The notes: generated from the sequence alone by a model not told the origin. 64,000 bases of DNA from Hyphomicrobium_A sp963728165 (GCA_963728165.1 CAVSIY010000006.1:310001-374000), one strand, 5' to 3'; shown: positions 8,903-20,384, counted from the stretch's first letter. A program made the numbers and translations.

Positions 8903-9612
8903 TCGGGCTCATCGCAAAGTCCATCCACTCGGCGCGCGCCCAGCGCGGCGCGATAGGTGAAGCGGCGCGCGTCCTCGGAGCGCAGACGGCGGCGCGTGCG
9001 CACGGGGGCCCGGCGCCACGCCCGCATCATCGCCAGCGCCCCGGGGCGCGCGTGCGTGTCGGCTTCACAGCGGGATACGTGCGGGCCGACGAGGCTCATG
9101 AGCCGCTCCAGCGCCCGCTCGCGGATGCCGAGCTCGCCCAGGTGGGCGAGCGTGCTGACGAGATAGTCGATGTTGCCGCCCGAGCGGCCGGCGGCACCGC
9201 GGATGAGGAGGGCCTGCTCCATAAGCGGCAGCCGCCCAGCGTAGCTCGGGTGCGCGCGCTCGACCAGGAAGGCGAGCGCCATCACCTCCGGGTGCCCCGC
9301 CCGCAATAGCGTGACCGGCACCAGAGCCTCGCGGTAGACGCTGATGATCTGCTCGCGCTCGCGCAGGTAGGCGAGCGTCGCCGGCGCGGCGGCGGCCCCC
9401 ACGCGGAAGGCGAGCCCCTCGCACGTGCCCCCGCGGTCGAGGCCGAGCACCAGGCCCGGGCGGCGGGGGGAGCCGCGGTGGTGGCGCGAGTAGATGCAGA
9501 ACGCGCGGCTCCAGCCGGTAAGTCGCGCGTGCGCCACCTCCTCGAATGGGAAACCCGGCCGCCACATCAGCGAGCCGTAGGCGAACACCCAGAGGTCGCG
9601 ATTTCCCCTCAT
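8878..9612 (-). CDS. ChaC-like gamma-glutamylcyclotransferase
   Basis: Family enzymes cut the gamma-glutamyl group of glutathione, giving 5-oxoproline and Cys-Gly. The motif VFAYGSLMWRPGF close to the N terminus, the CIYSRHHRGSPRRPGLVLGL block and YLREREQIISVY match ChaC. The 244-residue protein has an Arg-rich C-terminal extension of about 40 residues after the domain. Met at 9612 (MRGNRDLW) is chosen because the domain starts directly there. It follows tyrC on the same strand after two bases, so it shares the hisC-tyrC transcript, an odd functional partner. Confidence 0.83.
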   Translation of the reverse strand: MRGNRDLWVFAYGSLMWRPGFPFEEVAHARLTGWSRAFCIYSRHHRGSPRRPGLVLGLDRGGTCEGLAFRVGAAAAPATLAYLREREQIISVYREALVPVTLLRAGHPEVMALAFLVERAHPSYAGRLPLMEQALLIRGAAGRSGGNIDYLVSTLAHLGELGIRERALERLMSLVGPHVSRCEADTHARPGALAMMRAWRRAPVRTRRRLRSEDARRFTYRAALGARRVDGLCDEPEVSDPGGV

Positions 9613-9614
9613 CG

Positions 9615-10600
9615 CTATTTCGACGCGTGCTTCTTCCCGGCTGGCGGAGCGGCCTCGGGAGCTGCCTGGTGCGCGCGGCCGAAGTCGGGAGCGGCCGTAT
9701 CCTGCCCCGCCTCGATGATGCCGCGGCGGATGGCGCGCGCCTCCGTGAACAGGCGGAACAGCGTCTCCCCGTCGCCGAAGCGGATGGCGCGCTGCAATTC
9801 GGCCAGGTCCTCCGAGAAGCGGCCGAGCATCTCCAACACCGCCTCCTTGTTGTTGAGGAACACGTCGCGCCACATGGTCGGATCGGAGGCGGCGATGCGC
9901 GTGAAGTCGCGGAAGCCGCCGGCGGAGAACTTGATGACCTCGGAGTTGGTCACGCGCTCCAGATGCGCCGCCGTGTTGACGATGTTGTAGGCGATGAGGT
10001 GCGGCAGGTGGCTCGTCACGCCGAGCACCATGTCGTGGTGCTCGGGGCTCATGATCTCGACCTTGGAGCCCAGCGCCTCCCAGAACGCCTTGAGCTTTTT
10101 CACTGCGGCCTGATCCGTCTCCGGCGGCGGCGTCAGAATGGTCCAGCGCCCGTCGAAGAGCTCGGCAAAGCCCGCCTCTGGTCCCGACTGCTCGGTGCCG
10201 GCGATGGGGTGGCCCGGCACGAAATGCACGCCCTCAGGGATATGCGGAGCGATGTCGCGTACGACCGCCGCCTTCACCGAGCCGACGTCGGTCACTATAG
10301 CGCCCGGCTTGAGGTTGGGCGCGATCTCGGCGGCGAGCGCGCCGCAGACCCCCACCGGCACCGACAGGATGACGAGGTCGGCGTTCTTCACCGCGTCGGC
10401 AGCATGCACGCAGCCGCGATCGATCAGGCGCAAGGCAAGCGCAGTCTCGAGCGTCGCCTTGGTGCGCGCCGCGCCGGTGATGGTCTGCGCCAGGCCCTTG
10501 CGCCGCATCGCATGGCTGATCGAGGAGCCGATGAGGCCGACGCCGATCAGGGCGACGTGCTCGAACGTGGGCTCCAACTCGGGTTTGGGCTTGGGGCCCG

Positions 10601-10604
<4 letters not shown>
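9615..10604 (-). CDS. tyrC: Prephenate/arogenate (cyclohexadienyl) dehydrogenase
   Basis: Oxidative decarboxylation of prephenate or arogenate in tyrosine synthesis. A Rossmann motif VALIGVGLIGSSI opens the NAD(P) domain; DVGSVK, VPGHPIAGTEQSG and the helical C-terminal domain with SHLPHLIAY follow. Length 329, with a Pro/Ala-rich C-terminal tail ending KKHASK. There is no fused chorismate mutase. The start overlaps the hisC stop as ATGA, so the two genes are translationally coupled. Whether it prefers prephenate or arogenate cannot be read from sequence. Confidence 0.92.
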
Positions 10605-11707
<1,103 letters not shown>

Positions 11708-11921
11708 GAGGGCTTGGTCCGAGTACAGGCACGCGTCTGAATTGCGAGGGCGCGGCAAGTGATACAGAGGCCCGCCCCAGAACGCAAAGGCTAGGGTCTT
11801 GCAACGCTGCGCTTGGTTGGATGGCGCCAGGAGCCGTCCGCCACCTTCCAGGGCGATAGGTGTGGTTCACCAGCCAGGCGTCGGGACACTTGACGCTCCC
11901 GCCCCCACCCCCTATTCCCTT

Positions 11922-11984
11922 GCGCACGTCGTGGTGATTTGGCCGGCCGGCTTGCAACCACGTTAAACAAGTCGCTAAAAAAGG
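11922..11984 (+). promoter_or_regulatory. SAM-II riboswitch upstream of metX
   Basis: The metA/metX leader element of alphaproteobacteria. Conserved parts are GTGGTGATTTGGCC (11931-11944), GCTTGCAACCACG (11950-11962) and TTAAACAAGTCGCTAAA (11963-11979). CGTGGT (11930-11935) pairs with ACCACG (11957-11962) to form P1, and the 3' part can form the pseudoknot. It binds S-adenosylmethionine and lowers metX expression. It ends about 108 bases before the metX ATG. Confidence 0.93.
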
Positions 11985-12049
11985 CCGCACACACCCGGTT
12001 AGCGGATGGGCGGCCTTCAAGGCCAGCCAGTCCGGCCGGGTTTCTTTTT
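11981..12049 (+). terminator. Possible expression platform between SAM-II aptamer and metX
   Basis: AAGGCCGC (11981-11988) pairs with GCGGCCTT (12010-12017), directly after the aptamer; a second G/C-rich stretch ends in TTTCTTTTT at 12041-12049. Together they could terminate transcription, with a switch driven by the aptamer, but the T-run is 24 bases from the better stem, so translational control stays possible. Confidence 0.4.
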
Positions 12050-12091
12050 GCCGCCCTCGCTTTGAGCGCGGGCAGGGAGTGTGCACAGACG

Positions 12092-13300
12092 ATGGCAGTG
12101 CCTCCGACATTGGCGGGCGACGTCGGCGTGGTAGCCGACGCAGAGCGCAGCGCGCGTCTTGCCGAGGCCAATGCACCCTCGAGCAAGGTCCTGCGCCTGC
12201 CCGAGAGCGAGCCCCTGCGCCTCGCCTGCGATCAGCTGCTCGCGCCCATCACCATCGCCTACGAGACCTATGGCGAGCTCAACGCGGAGAAGTCGAACGC
12301 CATCCTCGTCTGCCACGCGTTGACCGGCGACCAGTACGTGGCGAGCGAGCATCCCGTCACCAAGAAGCCCGGCTGGTGGGAGACGCTCGTCGGCCCCGGC
12401 AAGCCGGTCGACACCGACCGCTTCTTCGTCATCTGCCCCAACATTCTCGGCGGCTGCATGGGATCGACGGGGCCCGCCTCCATCGATCCCAAAACGGGCA
12501 AGCCCTACGCGCTGAATTTCCCCGTCATCACCGTCTCCGACATGGTGAACGCGCAAGCGCGCCTCATCGACCATCTCGGCATCGAGCAGCTCTTCTGCGT
12601 CATCGGCGGGTCGATGGGCGGCATGCAGGTGCTCGAGTGGGCCTCGAGCCACACCGACCGCGTGTTCTCGGCCGTCCCCATCGCCACCGCTGCGTGGCAC
12701 TCCTCGCAGAACATCGCCTTCCACGAGGTCGGGCGCCAGGCCGTCATGGCCGATCCCGACTGGTGCGGGGGCGACTACCATTCCCATGGCAAGGTGCCGC
12801 GCAACGGCCTCGCGGTCGCGCGCATGGCAGCCCACATCACCTACCTGTCGGAGGATGCGCTGCACCGCAAGTTCGGCCGCAACCTGCAGGACCGCTCCAG
12901 GCTCACCTTCTCCTTCAACGCCGACTTCCAGGTGGAGAGCTATCTGCGCCACCAGGGCTCGACCTTCGTCGACCGCTTCGACGCCAACAGCTACCTCTAC
13001 ATTACGCGCGCGATGGACTACTTCGATCTCGGCGCCGAGCACGGCGACGTGCTGGCCAACGCCTTCCGCGGCACCAAGACGCGCTATTGCGTCGTCTCCT
13101 TCACCTCCGACTGGCTCTACCCGACGCGCGAGAGCCGCGAGATCGTGCAGGCCTTGAACGCGGTCGCCGCCAACGTCTCGTTCGTGGAGATCGAGACCAA
13201 CAACGGACACGACTCCTTCCTTCTGGAGGAGCCGGAGTTCTTTGCCACCATCCGCGGGTTCTTGAACGCTGCCGGCGTCAAGCGCGGGTTGAAGGTGTAA
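12092..13300 (+). CDS. metX: Homoserine O-acyltransferase MetX
   Basis: Alpha/beta-hydrolase enzyme that acylates homoserine in methionine synthesis; family members use acetyl-CoA or succinyl-CoA. The nucleophile elbow is GGSMGGMQVLEW, the acid and His come from FTSDWLYP and NNGHDSFL. Length 402. ATG at 12092 is preferred over an in-frame upstream start because the earlier codons lie in the riboswitch. Controlled by the SAM-II element just upstream and followed after nine bases by metW, the usual partner in alphaproteobacteria. Confidence 0.95.
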   Translation: MAVPPTLAGDVGVVADAERSARLAEANAPSSKVLRLPESEPLRLACDQLLAPITIAYETYGELNAEKSNAILVCHALTGDQYVASEHPVTKKPGWWETLVGPGKPVDTDRFFVICPNILGGCMGSTGPASIDPKTGKPYALNFPVITVSDMVNAQARLIDHLGIEQLFCVIGGSMGGMQVLEWASSHTDRVFSAVPIATAAWHSSQNIAFHEVGRQAVMADPDWCGGDYHSHGKVPRNGLAVARMAAHITYLSEDALHRKFGRNLQDRSRLTFSFNADFQVESYLRHQGSTFVDRFDANSYLYITRAMDYFDLGAEHGDVLANAFRGTKTRYCVVSFTSDWLYPTRESREIVQALNAVAANVSFVEIETNNGHDSFLLEEPEFFATIRGFLNAAGVKRGLKV

Positions 13301-13309
13301 GGCCGCCCC

Positions 13310-13951
13310 ATGCTCAAAGTCGCAACACCACCGCACGGACCCCATCGCGTCGACCACCTCCTTATCGCGGAGATGGTGGAGACGGGCTCGCGCGTCCTCG
13401 ACGTCGGCTGCGGCGACGGCGCGCTGTTGCAGCTCCTGGCCGAGATGAAGGCCACCGACGGGCGCGGCGTTGAGCTCTCGCGTGACCGCGTCAACGCCTG
13501 CGTGACGCGCGGCCTATCGGTCATCCAGGGCGACGCCGACCGCGACCTCGACGACTATCCCGACGGGGCCTTCGACTACGCCATCCTGAGCCTCACCATC
13601 CAGGCGACGCGCCACCCCAAGACGGTGCTGGAGAACCTGTTGCGCATCGGCCGGCGCGCGATCGTGTCGTTCCCCAACTTCGGGCACTGGCGCATCCGCA
13701 TGGAATTGCTGCTGACGGGACGCATGCCGCAGACGCAGAACCTGCCCGAGGCCTGGTATGCGAGCCCCGACGCGCACTTGTGCACCATCAAGGACTTCGC
13801 CGACCTCGTCGCGCTGGTAAATGCGGAGGTGGAGGAGGCCGTGGCGTTCAACACCTCGGGCCACCGGCTGCCGATCCGCCACTCGATCTCGCTGCAGAAC
13901 CTGCTGGGCGAGAAGGCCGTGTTCCTTCTGCGCAAGCCCCACGCCGCCTAA
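13310..13951 (+). CDS. metW: Methionine biosynthesis protein MetW
   Basis: A 213-residue class I methyltransferase-like fold with the glycine motif VLDVGCGDG. MetW is thought to assist or activate MetX in bacteria that carry the pair; a methyl-transfer substrate has not been settled. The family blocks GVELS, DLDDYPDGAFDYAILS and SFPNFGHWRIR are present. It shares the metX transcript and hence the riboswitch. Confidence 0.94.
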   Translation: MLKVATPPHGPHRVDHLLIAEMVETGSRVLDVGCGDGALLQLLAEMKATDGRGVELSRDRVNACVTRGLSVIQGDADRDLDDYPDGAFDYAILSLTIQATRHPKTVLENLLRIGRRAIVSFPNFGHWRIRMELLLTGRMPQTQNLPEAWYASPDAHLCTIKDFADLVALVNAEVEEAVAFNTSGHRLPIRHSISLQNLLGEKAVFLLRKPHAA

Positions 13952-13953
13952 CT

Positions 13954-13984
13954 CCCCTCTCCCTGTTCTTACCGGGAGAGGGAG
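13954..13984. terminator. Hairpin between convergent metW and methyltransferase genes
   Basis: CCTCTCCCTG...CGGGAGAGGG type stem with a short loop, just after the metW stop and overlapping the 3' end of the opposing gene. The arms resemble the CTCTCCCC/GGGGAGAG hairpins at 35.1 and 36.7 kb, so it may be a lone relative of those repeats. Confidence 0.5.
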
Positions 13985-14709
13985 CGCGAGCTTGCGCGCG
14001 AGCCGGCCGGCACCAGCCCGCGCAGGGCACGCGCCTTTGCCGGCTTGCCGATCGGCGCAATGAGCTCCTTGCGCGCCTCGGCGATGACCACGCCTGAGAA
14101 GGCCGGCGACACCACCGCCCCCATCCGCTCCCAGGCGGTCGCCGAGCGCAAGAGCATGCGCCGGCCCAGCGGCGGCATGAAGAGGGCCCCGCTCCAGTCG
14201 AGCGGCGTGAACATGGCCTCCACCAGCAGGGCATCGAGCTGGCGGCGGCTGTAAGGCCGCCCTTGCCCGAACGGCGTGTTGTCGAGCCGCGCCCACACCC
14301 CGCGCCGGTTGGGGACGACCAGCATGAGGCGGCCTTCGGGCGAGAGCACGCGCCAGATCTCGCGCAGCAGCGGCCGGGCGCGCTCGGCCATCTCAAGGCA
14401 GTGCACGGCCAGCAAGCGGTCGACCGAGCCGTCGGCGAGCGGCAGGCGATCCTCTTGCACGAGCACCGATAGACAGGGCGCGTTTTTCGGCCACACGATC
14501 GCGCCTTGCGCTTCGGGCATGAGCGCGCCGATGCGCCGCGCCTCCCCGCGAAACGCGCCGAGGTAGGGCGAGGCATAGCCGAGCCCGATCAGCGTCGCGC
14601 CGCCCAAACCGCGCCAGCGCGCACGAATGCGGTGCGTTAGCACGCGGCGCACCGTCTGCCCGAGCGCAGTCGCGTAGAAGGTCTTCAGATCGTCGACGTC
14701 GAGCTGCAT
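13969..14709 (-). CDS. SAM-dependent methyltransferase (type 11-like)
   Basis: 246-residue protein. Residues 1-30 (LDVDDLKTFYATALGQTVRR) precede a methyltransferase core: LIGLGYASPYLGAF stands where the glycine-rich SAM motif should be, then DRLPLADGSVDRLLAVHCLEMAE and LREIWRVLSPEGRLMLVVPNR match the later type 11 blocks. The glycine motif is weak (GLGYASPYL). The substrate is unknown; adjacency with gloB is common in this order. Start at 14709 is chosen as the domain's first residue; the frame is open 35 codons further. Confidence 0.83.
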   Translation of the reverse strand: MQLDVDDLKTFYATALGQTVRRVLTHRIRARWRGLGGATLIGLGYASPYLGAFRGEARRIGALMPEAQGAIVWPKNAPCLSVLVQEDRLPLADGSVDRLLAVHCLEMAERARPLLREIWRVLSPEGRLMLVVPNRRGVWARLDNTPFGQGRPYSRRQLDALLVEAMFTPLDWSGALFMPPLGRRMLLRSATAWERMGAVVSPAFSGVVIAEARKELIAPIGKPAKARALRGLVPAGSRASSRSLSR

Positions 14710-14923
14710 GGGCCGATGAACCCTCGCGCTGTTGGCGGCCAGTCTGACCGGATCGGGGCGCAATTCAAGCCGTACCACAACGCTCGCGTGCGGGTGCGAG
14801 CGCGCAGCCGTCACGGCCGATCACACGGGCCAAGGAACCGGCCCGAAGCTGTTTCCTCTGATGCGATCCTGCTCTAGGGTCCCGGTCCGGGATCTTGGGG
14901 GTCGAGGAAGAGAGCCGCGCCGC

Positions 14924-15694
14924 ATGCCGAAGCTCGATATTGAGCAATTTGCCTGCCTTTCCGATAACTATGCCGTGCTGATACACGACGCGGAGGCGGG
15001 GGTGACGGCCTCTATCGACGCGCCCGATGCCGACGCCATCTTAAAGCGCCTCTCCGCCAAGGGCTGGCGGCTCACGCATCTTCTCGTGACCCACCACCAC
15101 AGCGACCACACCGGCGGCAACCTCAAGCTCAAGGAGATGACGGGGTGCACCGTCATCGGGCCCAAGGCGGAGGCGGAGCGCATTCCCGGGATCGACCGCG
15201 AGGTCGGCGAAGGCGACGTCATCACGTTCGGCCACTTCGAGATCCGGGTCCTGGACACGCCCGGACATACCCTCGGCCACGTTGCCTATTGGATCCCCGA
15301 AGCACGCGCGGTGTTCGTCGGCGACACGCTGTTTGCCATGGGGGCGGGGCGCATCTTCGAGGGCAACGCCGAGATGATGTGGAATTCGCTCAAGAAGCTC
15401 ATGGAGCTGCCGCCCGACACCGAGATCTACTGCGGGCACGAGTACACAGCCGCCAATGCGCAGTTTGCGCTGACCGTGGACCCCGACAACCTGGCGCTGC
15501 AGAACCGCGCCAAGGAGGTCGATCAGCTGCGCGCCAAAGGCCGCCCCACGCTGCCGACGCGGCTCGATCGCGAGCTGGAGACCAACCCGTTCTTGAGACC
15601 CAACGTGACGGCCATCCGCGCCCGGCTCGGCATGCCCTTCGCGCCGGACTGGAAGGTCTTTGCCGAGATTCGCGAACGCAAGAACAAGGCCTGA
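14924..15694 (+). CDS. gloB: Hydroxyacylglutathione hydrolase (glyoxalase II)
   Basis: Metallo-beta-lactamase-fold enzyme that hydrolyses S-lactoylglutathione, the last step of methylglyoxal detoxification. The metal motif THHHSDHTGG lies near residue 54, LDTPGHTLGH, FVGDTLFAMGAGRIFEG and IYCGHEYTAAN supply the other ligands, and the glutathione-binding C terminus RPTLPTRLDRELETNPFLR is present. Length 256. The stop overlaps the next start (TGATG), so the cupin gene is coupled. Confidence 0.95.
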   Translation: MPKLDIEQFACLSDNYAVLIHDAEAGVTASIDAPDADAILKRLSAKGWRLTHLLVTHHHSDHTGGNLKLKEMTGCTVIGPKAEAERIPGIDREVGEGDVITFGHFEIRVLDTPGHTLGHVAYWIPEARAVFVGDTLFAMGAGRIFEGNAEMMWNSLKKLMELPPDTEIYCGHEYTAANAQFALTVDPDNLALQNRAKEVDQLRAKGRPTLPTRLDRELETNPFLRPNVTAIRARLGMPFAPDWKVFAEIRERKNKA

Positions 15695-16176
15695 TGCCTC
15701 ACCCCTCTTTGAGCGCCGCCGACGTGATCGGACTGCTGGACTTGAAGCCGCATCCGGAGGGCGGCCACTTCCGCGAGACGTTCCGCGATGCGCGCACCGA
15801 GGCCGGACGCGCCGCCTCGACCGCGATCTACTTTCTTCTTGCCGCGGGCGAGGTCTCGCGCTGGCATCGGGTAGATGCTGTGGAAGCCTGGCACTGGTAC
15901 GCCGGGGCGCCCTTGGAGCTGTCGCTCGGCGCTGCGGCAGGCGCCGTCTCGCATGTGCGTCTCGGATCGGACCTCGCCGCGGGTGAGCGGCCGCAGGCCG
16001 TGGTGCCGGCCGGTCATTGGCAGCGCGCGCGAAGTCTAGGAGATTGGACCCTCGTCGGCTGCACCGTCGCTCCCGGATTCATCTTCGAGGGATTCGAGCT
16101 GGCGCCCGACGACTTCGAGCCGCAGGCAGAAGAGTTGCCCACCGCGCCAGATGTGGCCGACGAACCTCAAGATTGA
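15694..16176 (+). CDS. Cupin_5 (DUF985) family protein
   Basis: A 160-residue single-domain cupin. Family features are LKPHPEGGHFRETF at the N terminus, STAIYFLLAAGEVSRWHRVD, EAWHWYAGAPLEL and the C-terminal TLVGCTVAPGFIFEGFELA. The reaction is unknown; related proteins have been linked to sugar epimerisation only by fold. Its ATG overlaps the gloB stop by one base and it is surely on the same transcript. Confidence 0.87.
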   Translation: MPHPSLSAADVIGLLDLKPHPEGGHFRETFRDARTEAGRAASTAIYFLLAAGEVSRWHRVDAVEAWHWYAGAPLELSLGAAAGAVSHVRLGSDLAAGERPQAVVPAGHWQRARSLGDWTLVGCTVAPGFIFEGFELAPDDFEPQAEELPTAPDVADEPQD

Positions 16177-16344
16177 CTTTTCCACCGCTAACACCACCCT
16201 CGAATTTCTTTAATCAGTTGAACAACAAGATATTTTTCCCGCTGGGGCGCTCCGCGGCGAGCCCGCCCTTGCCGCCCCAAGCCGACTCACCAAAGAGTGC
16301 ACCAGGGTTCATCCTGGACGACGGCTAGCGGGGGGTTGCCGGTT

Positions 16345-18093
16345 ATGAAGCGCGAGTCACTAGGACCGATGCTGACGACGGTTTTCGTCGACTATGACAA
16401 CGTCTACCTTTCGCTCAAGCGAAAGAGCGAGGAAGCGGCCAAGCGCTTCTCCAAGGACGCCAGCCGCTGGATCAAAGAGATCGAATCTGGCCGGCTCATG
16501 ACGCCGACCAACGGGCCTTCCGTTGCGGACCAGCGCCGCATCGTGATCAACCGCTGCTACGGCAATCCGGTCCCGCGCCGCAACCAGAACGACAACTCCA
16601 CCGACATGAGCTCGTTTCCGTTCGTGCGCCACCACTTCCTGCGCGCCGGATTCGAGGTGATCGATTGCCCGCCGCTGACGGCGCAGCTCAAGAACTCTGC
16701 CGACATCCGCATAGTGATGGACGTGCGCGACATCCTCACGCACGACACGCACTTCGACGAGTTCATCATCCTGTCGGGCGATGCCGACTTCACCCCGGTT
16801 CTGCACCGGCTGCGCTCGCACGCGCGCCGCACCGTGATCTATTCCAACGACAATACCGCAGCGCCCTATACGGCGATCTGCGACGCGGAAGTGCGCGAAT
16901 CCGATTTCCTCGCGCTTCTGCTCGACGGCCAGCTGCCCGGCGATGCGATCGAGGACAACCGCCCCGAAATGGCCTCGCTGCCGAGCGCGGCCAATATCGA
17001 GACCTTGCGCAAGGAGATCTTGGGCGAGGTCGTCACGGCGGTGCGCGCGGCCGACCAACCGGTGCCGCTCGAGGCGCTCGCCGACCGCGCGGTGCGCAAC
17101 CTCGGCTACGACAAGACGGTCGGCTCGGGGTGGGGCGGCATCGGCTCGTTCCGCGACCTGCTCACAAAGGGCCTGCCCGAGGACATTCGCCTCAGCAGCC
17201 AGCCACCTTACTGCGTCTACGACGCCACGCGCGCCGTGTCCCAACAGCACCCGAGCGAGGCCCGTCGCATCGAGCCGCGCCGCCCTGAGCCTGCGCGCGG
17301 CGCGGAAGCGCCGGGGGCCGGCTCAATCCACAGGTCGCTGCCGCCGCTTCTCGGCGCCATGCAACAAGCTCAGCGAACCGCCGGGCCGATCTCCGGGCCC
17401 CCCGCCCAGGCATCGCGCGGTCCGCTGGCCCCGGCCCAGTCCGAAGCCCTCTCGGGCCAGCCGGGGCTACCTCATCCGCAGCCGTATGCGCCCCGCTCCG
17501 GCGAAGGTGCGACGCTGATCCAGCAGTCGATCGCCCGCATCCACGAGGCGAGCCAGGCGCCGACGCTGTCGCCGCCCGACTATCGCACGCTGTTCGACGT
17601 CATGGCGCAGGAGATCGGCACCAACGGGCCGGCCGGCGCGCAGACGCTCGCCAACATCATCAAGCGGGCGCAAGACCTAGGGCTGGACATTCGCCGCGAC
17701 GACGTGCGCTTCGTGCTCGATGTCGTCGGCGAGGGAGATCCTTGGTTCACGCAGGGCGTCTCGGCGAGCCTGTTCGCCAGCCGCTTCCGCAACTTCGTGG
17801 TCGCGCGCTGCCGCAGCCAGGGGCTCAACCTGTCGGCCGACGAGCTCGATCTCATCGAAGCATGGTTTGCCGCCCCCGCCGCTGCTCAGCGCGGCCCGAC
17901 ACCCCCGACCTACGCTGCTGCACCGCAGCCGCAGCCAGCAGCTGCGCCACAGCAACCGGCTCCGGGCAGCGGAAACGAGCTGCGCGCCGAGCGCTGGTGG
18001 GCTCTGGATGACGACCATCAGCCACAGCAGGCGCCCGAGCAGGGATTCTCCGATGAGTTCCCGCGCATCATCCGGACACGGCTGCGGGGATAA
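16345..18093 (+). CDS. NYN-domain putative RNase with LOTUS/OST-HTH-like modules
   Basis: 582 residues. Residues 10-200 form a NYN (PIN-like) domain: TVFVDYDNVYLSLKR, IVMDVRDILTH and IILSGDADFTPVLHRLR carry the acidic metal-binding residues expected of a nuclease. Residues 213-300 (LRKEILGEVVTAVR to PPYCVYDA) and 412-510 (YRTLFDVMAQEIG to ELDLIEAWF) each look like a winged-helix LOTUS/OST-HTH unit. Between them is a 100-residue Pro/Ala/Gln-rich linker, and the C-terminal 70 residues are low complexity. By family it should be an RNA-binding or RNA-cutting protein; targets are unknown. It is monocistronic by layout. Met at 16345 chosen. Confidence 0.82.
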   Translation: MKRESLGPMLTTVFVDYDNVYLSLKRKSEEAAKRFSKDASRWIKEIESGRLMTPTNGPSVADQRRIVINRCYGNPVPRRNQNDNSTDMSSFPFVRHHFLRAGFEVIDCPPLTAQLKNSADIRIVMDVRDILTHDTHFDEFIILSGDADFTPVLHRLRSHARRTVIYSNDNTAAPYTAICDAEVRESDFLALLLDGQLPGDAIEDNRPEMASLPSAANIETLRKEILGEVVTAVRAADQPVPLEALADRAVRNLGYDKTVGSGWGGIGSFRDLLTKGLPEDIRLSSQPPYCVYDATRAVSQQHPSEARRIEPRRPEPARGAEAPGAGSIHRSLPPLLGAMQQAQRTAGPISGPPAQASRGPLAPAQSEALSGQPGLPHPQPYAPRSGEGATLIQQSIARIHEASQAPTLSPPDYRTLFDVMAQEIGTNGPAGAQTLANIIKRAQDLGLDIRRDDVRFVLDVVGEGDPWFTQGVSASLFASRFRNFVVARCRSQGLNLSADELDLIEAWFAAPAAAQRGPTPPTYAAAPQPQPAAAPQQPAPGSGNELRAERWWALDDDHQPQQAPEQGFSDEFPRIIRTRLRG

Positions 18094-18159
18094 TCCCCGC
18101 GCCGTGCAAAGGCGCGATGTCGGTGCGCAATTCGCGCATCAACCGCCGACACGCCGGCG

Positions 18160-18888
18160 TCAGGGCGCCATGTAGTGGCCGCCGTTGATGTCGAAGCAGG
18201 CGCCGGTGACGAAGCCCGCCTCGTCGGCGGCGAGAAACACCACCCCCCGCGCGATCTCATCCGCCTCGCCCAAGCGGCCGACCGGAATCTGCGGGATGAT
18301 CTTGGTGTCCAGCACCTCCTTGGGCACGGCGCGGACCATCTCGGTGGCGATGTAGCCCGGCGCCAGCGTGTTGACGGTGATGCCCTTGGCCGCGCTCTCG
18401 TAGGCCAGCGCCTTGGTGAAGCCGTGGATGCCGGCCTTGGCTGCTGAGTAGTTGGTCTGGCCCATCTGTCCCTTGCGGCCGTTGATCGAGGACACGTTGA
18501 TGATGCGCCCGAACGAGCGGCTGCGCATGCTCTCGATCACCTGGCGGCACATATTGAAGATGGAATCGAGATCGGTGCGGATCACGAGATCCCACTGCTC
18601 CTTGGTCATGCGGTGGAGCATGGCATCGCGGGTAATGCCGGCGTTGTTGACGAGCACGTCGATCGGCCCGAGATCCTTGACGACCTGCGCCACGCCCTGC
18701 TCGCAGGCGGCGAAGTCGCCCACGTCCCATTTGAACACCGGGATGCCCGTCTCGACCTGGAACTGCTGGGCTGCGGCGTCGTTGCCGGCGTAGTTGGCGG
18801 CGACGCGGTAGCCGCGGTTCTTCAATGCGATCGAGATAGCATGGCCGATGCCACGCGTTCCCCCCGTCACCAGCGCGACACGAGCCAT
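18160..18888 (-). CDS. phaB: Acetoacetyl-CoA reductase
   Basis: NADPH-dependent short-chain dehydrogenase that makes (R)-3-hydroxybutyryl-CoA for polyhydroxybutyrate. GGTRGIG at the nucleotide site, VNNAGITRD, and the catalytic Ser-Tyr-Lys set (NVSSINGRKGQMGQTNYSAAK) are present in a 242-residue protein. MGQTNYSAAKAG is typical of PhaB. It follows phaA on the same strand after 88 bases; phaR diverges on the other side. phaC, the synthase, is not in the window. Confidence 0.94.
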   Translation of the reverse strand: MARVALVTGGTRGIGHAISIALKNRGYRVAANYAGNDAAAQQFQVETGIPVFKWDVGDFAACEQGVAQVVKDLGPIDVLVNNAGITRDAMLHRMTKEQWDLVIRTDLDSIFNMCRQVIESMRSRSFGRIINVSSINGRKGQMGQTNYSAAKAGIHGFTKALAYESAAKGITVNTLAPGYIATEMVRAVPKEVLDTKIIPQIPVGRLGEADEIARGVVFLAADEAGFVTGACFDINGGHYMAP

Positions 18889-18976
18889 CAGAATCCTCCC
18901 TCAGATTGTCTTTTGTTTGGATGTTGGACGGACGCCGGCCGCTGCCGACCGGCGCGCGTGTTCGGTTGGCGCGCCG

Positions 18977-20164
<1,188 letters not shown>

Positions 20165-20361
20165 CGATGGCGTCTCCTGGGACGGAATTTAGCTAATGTT
20201 AGGATTACCAGGCCGGACGGCGGGCTGGCAGCGGGGGGGCCGGCAGGGGCCCGGATCACGGGCACGATAGCAGCACGTCCTTGCCGCCTGCAATTGCGAC
20301 ATCTGGAGGATGAGGTCAACATAAACGGCTGGCACCCCCGCCGCCCGGTGTGTTACTCTGA

Positions 20362-20384
20362 TGCAGTGCAACAACTGCTGCAGC
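20362..20384. promoter_or_regulatory. TGC/GCA-rich inverted repeat ahead of phaR, candidate PhaR operator
   Basis: GCAGT (20363-20367) and ACTGC (20374-20378) form an inverted repeat with a six-base spacer, followed by CTGCTGCAG. PhaR proteins bind TGC-rich sites and repress their own gene in studied species, so this leader 11 bases before the ATG is a fair operator candidate. Confidence 0.4.

Noticed and set aside
12017..13357. Minus-strand open frame of 446 codons opposite metX
   Set aside because: Shadow of metX; no start context and no domain.
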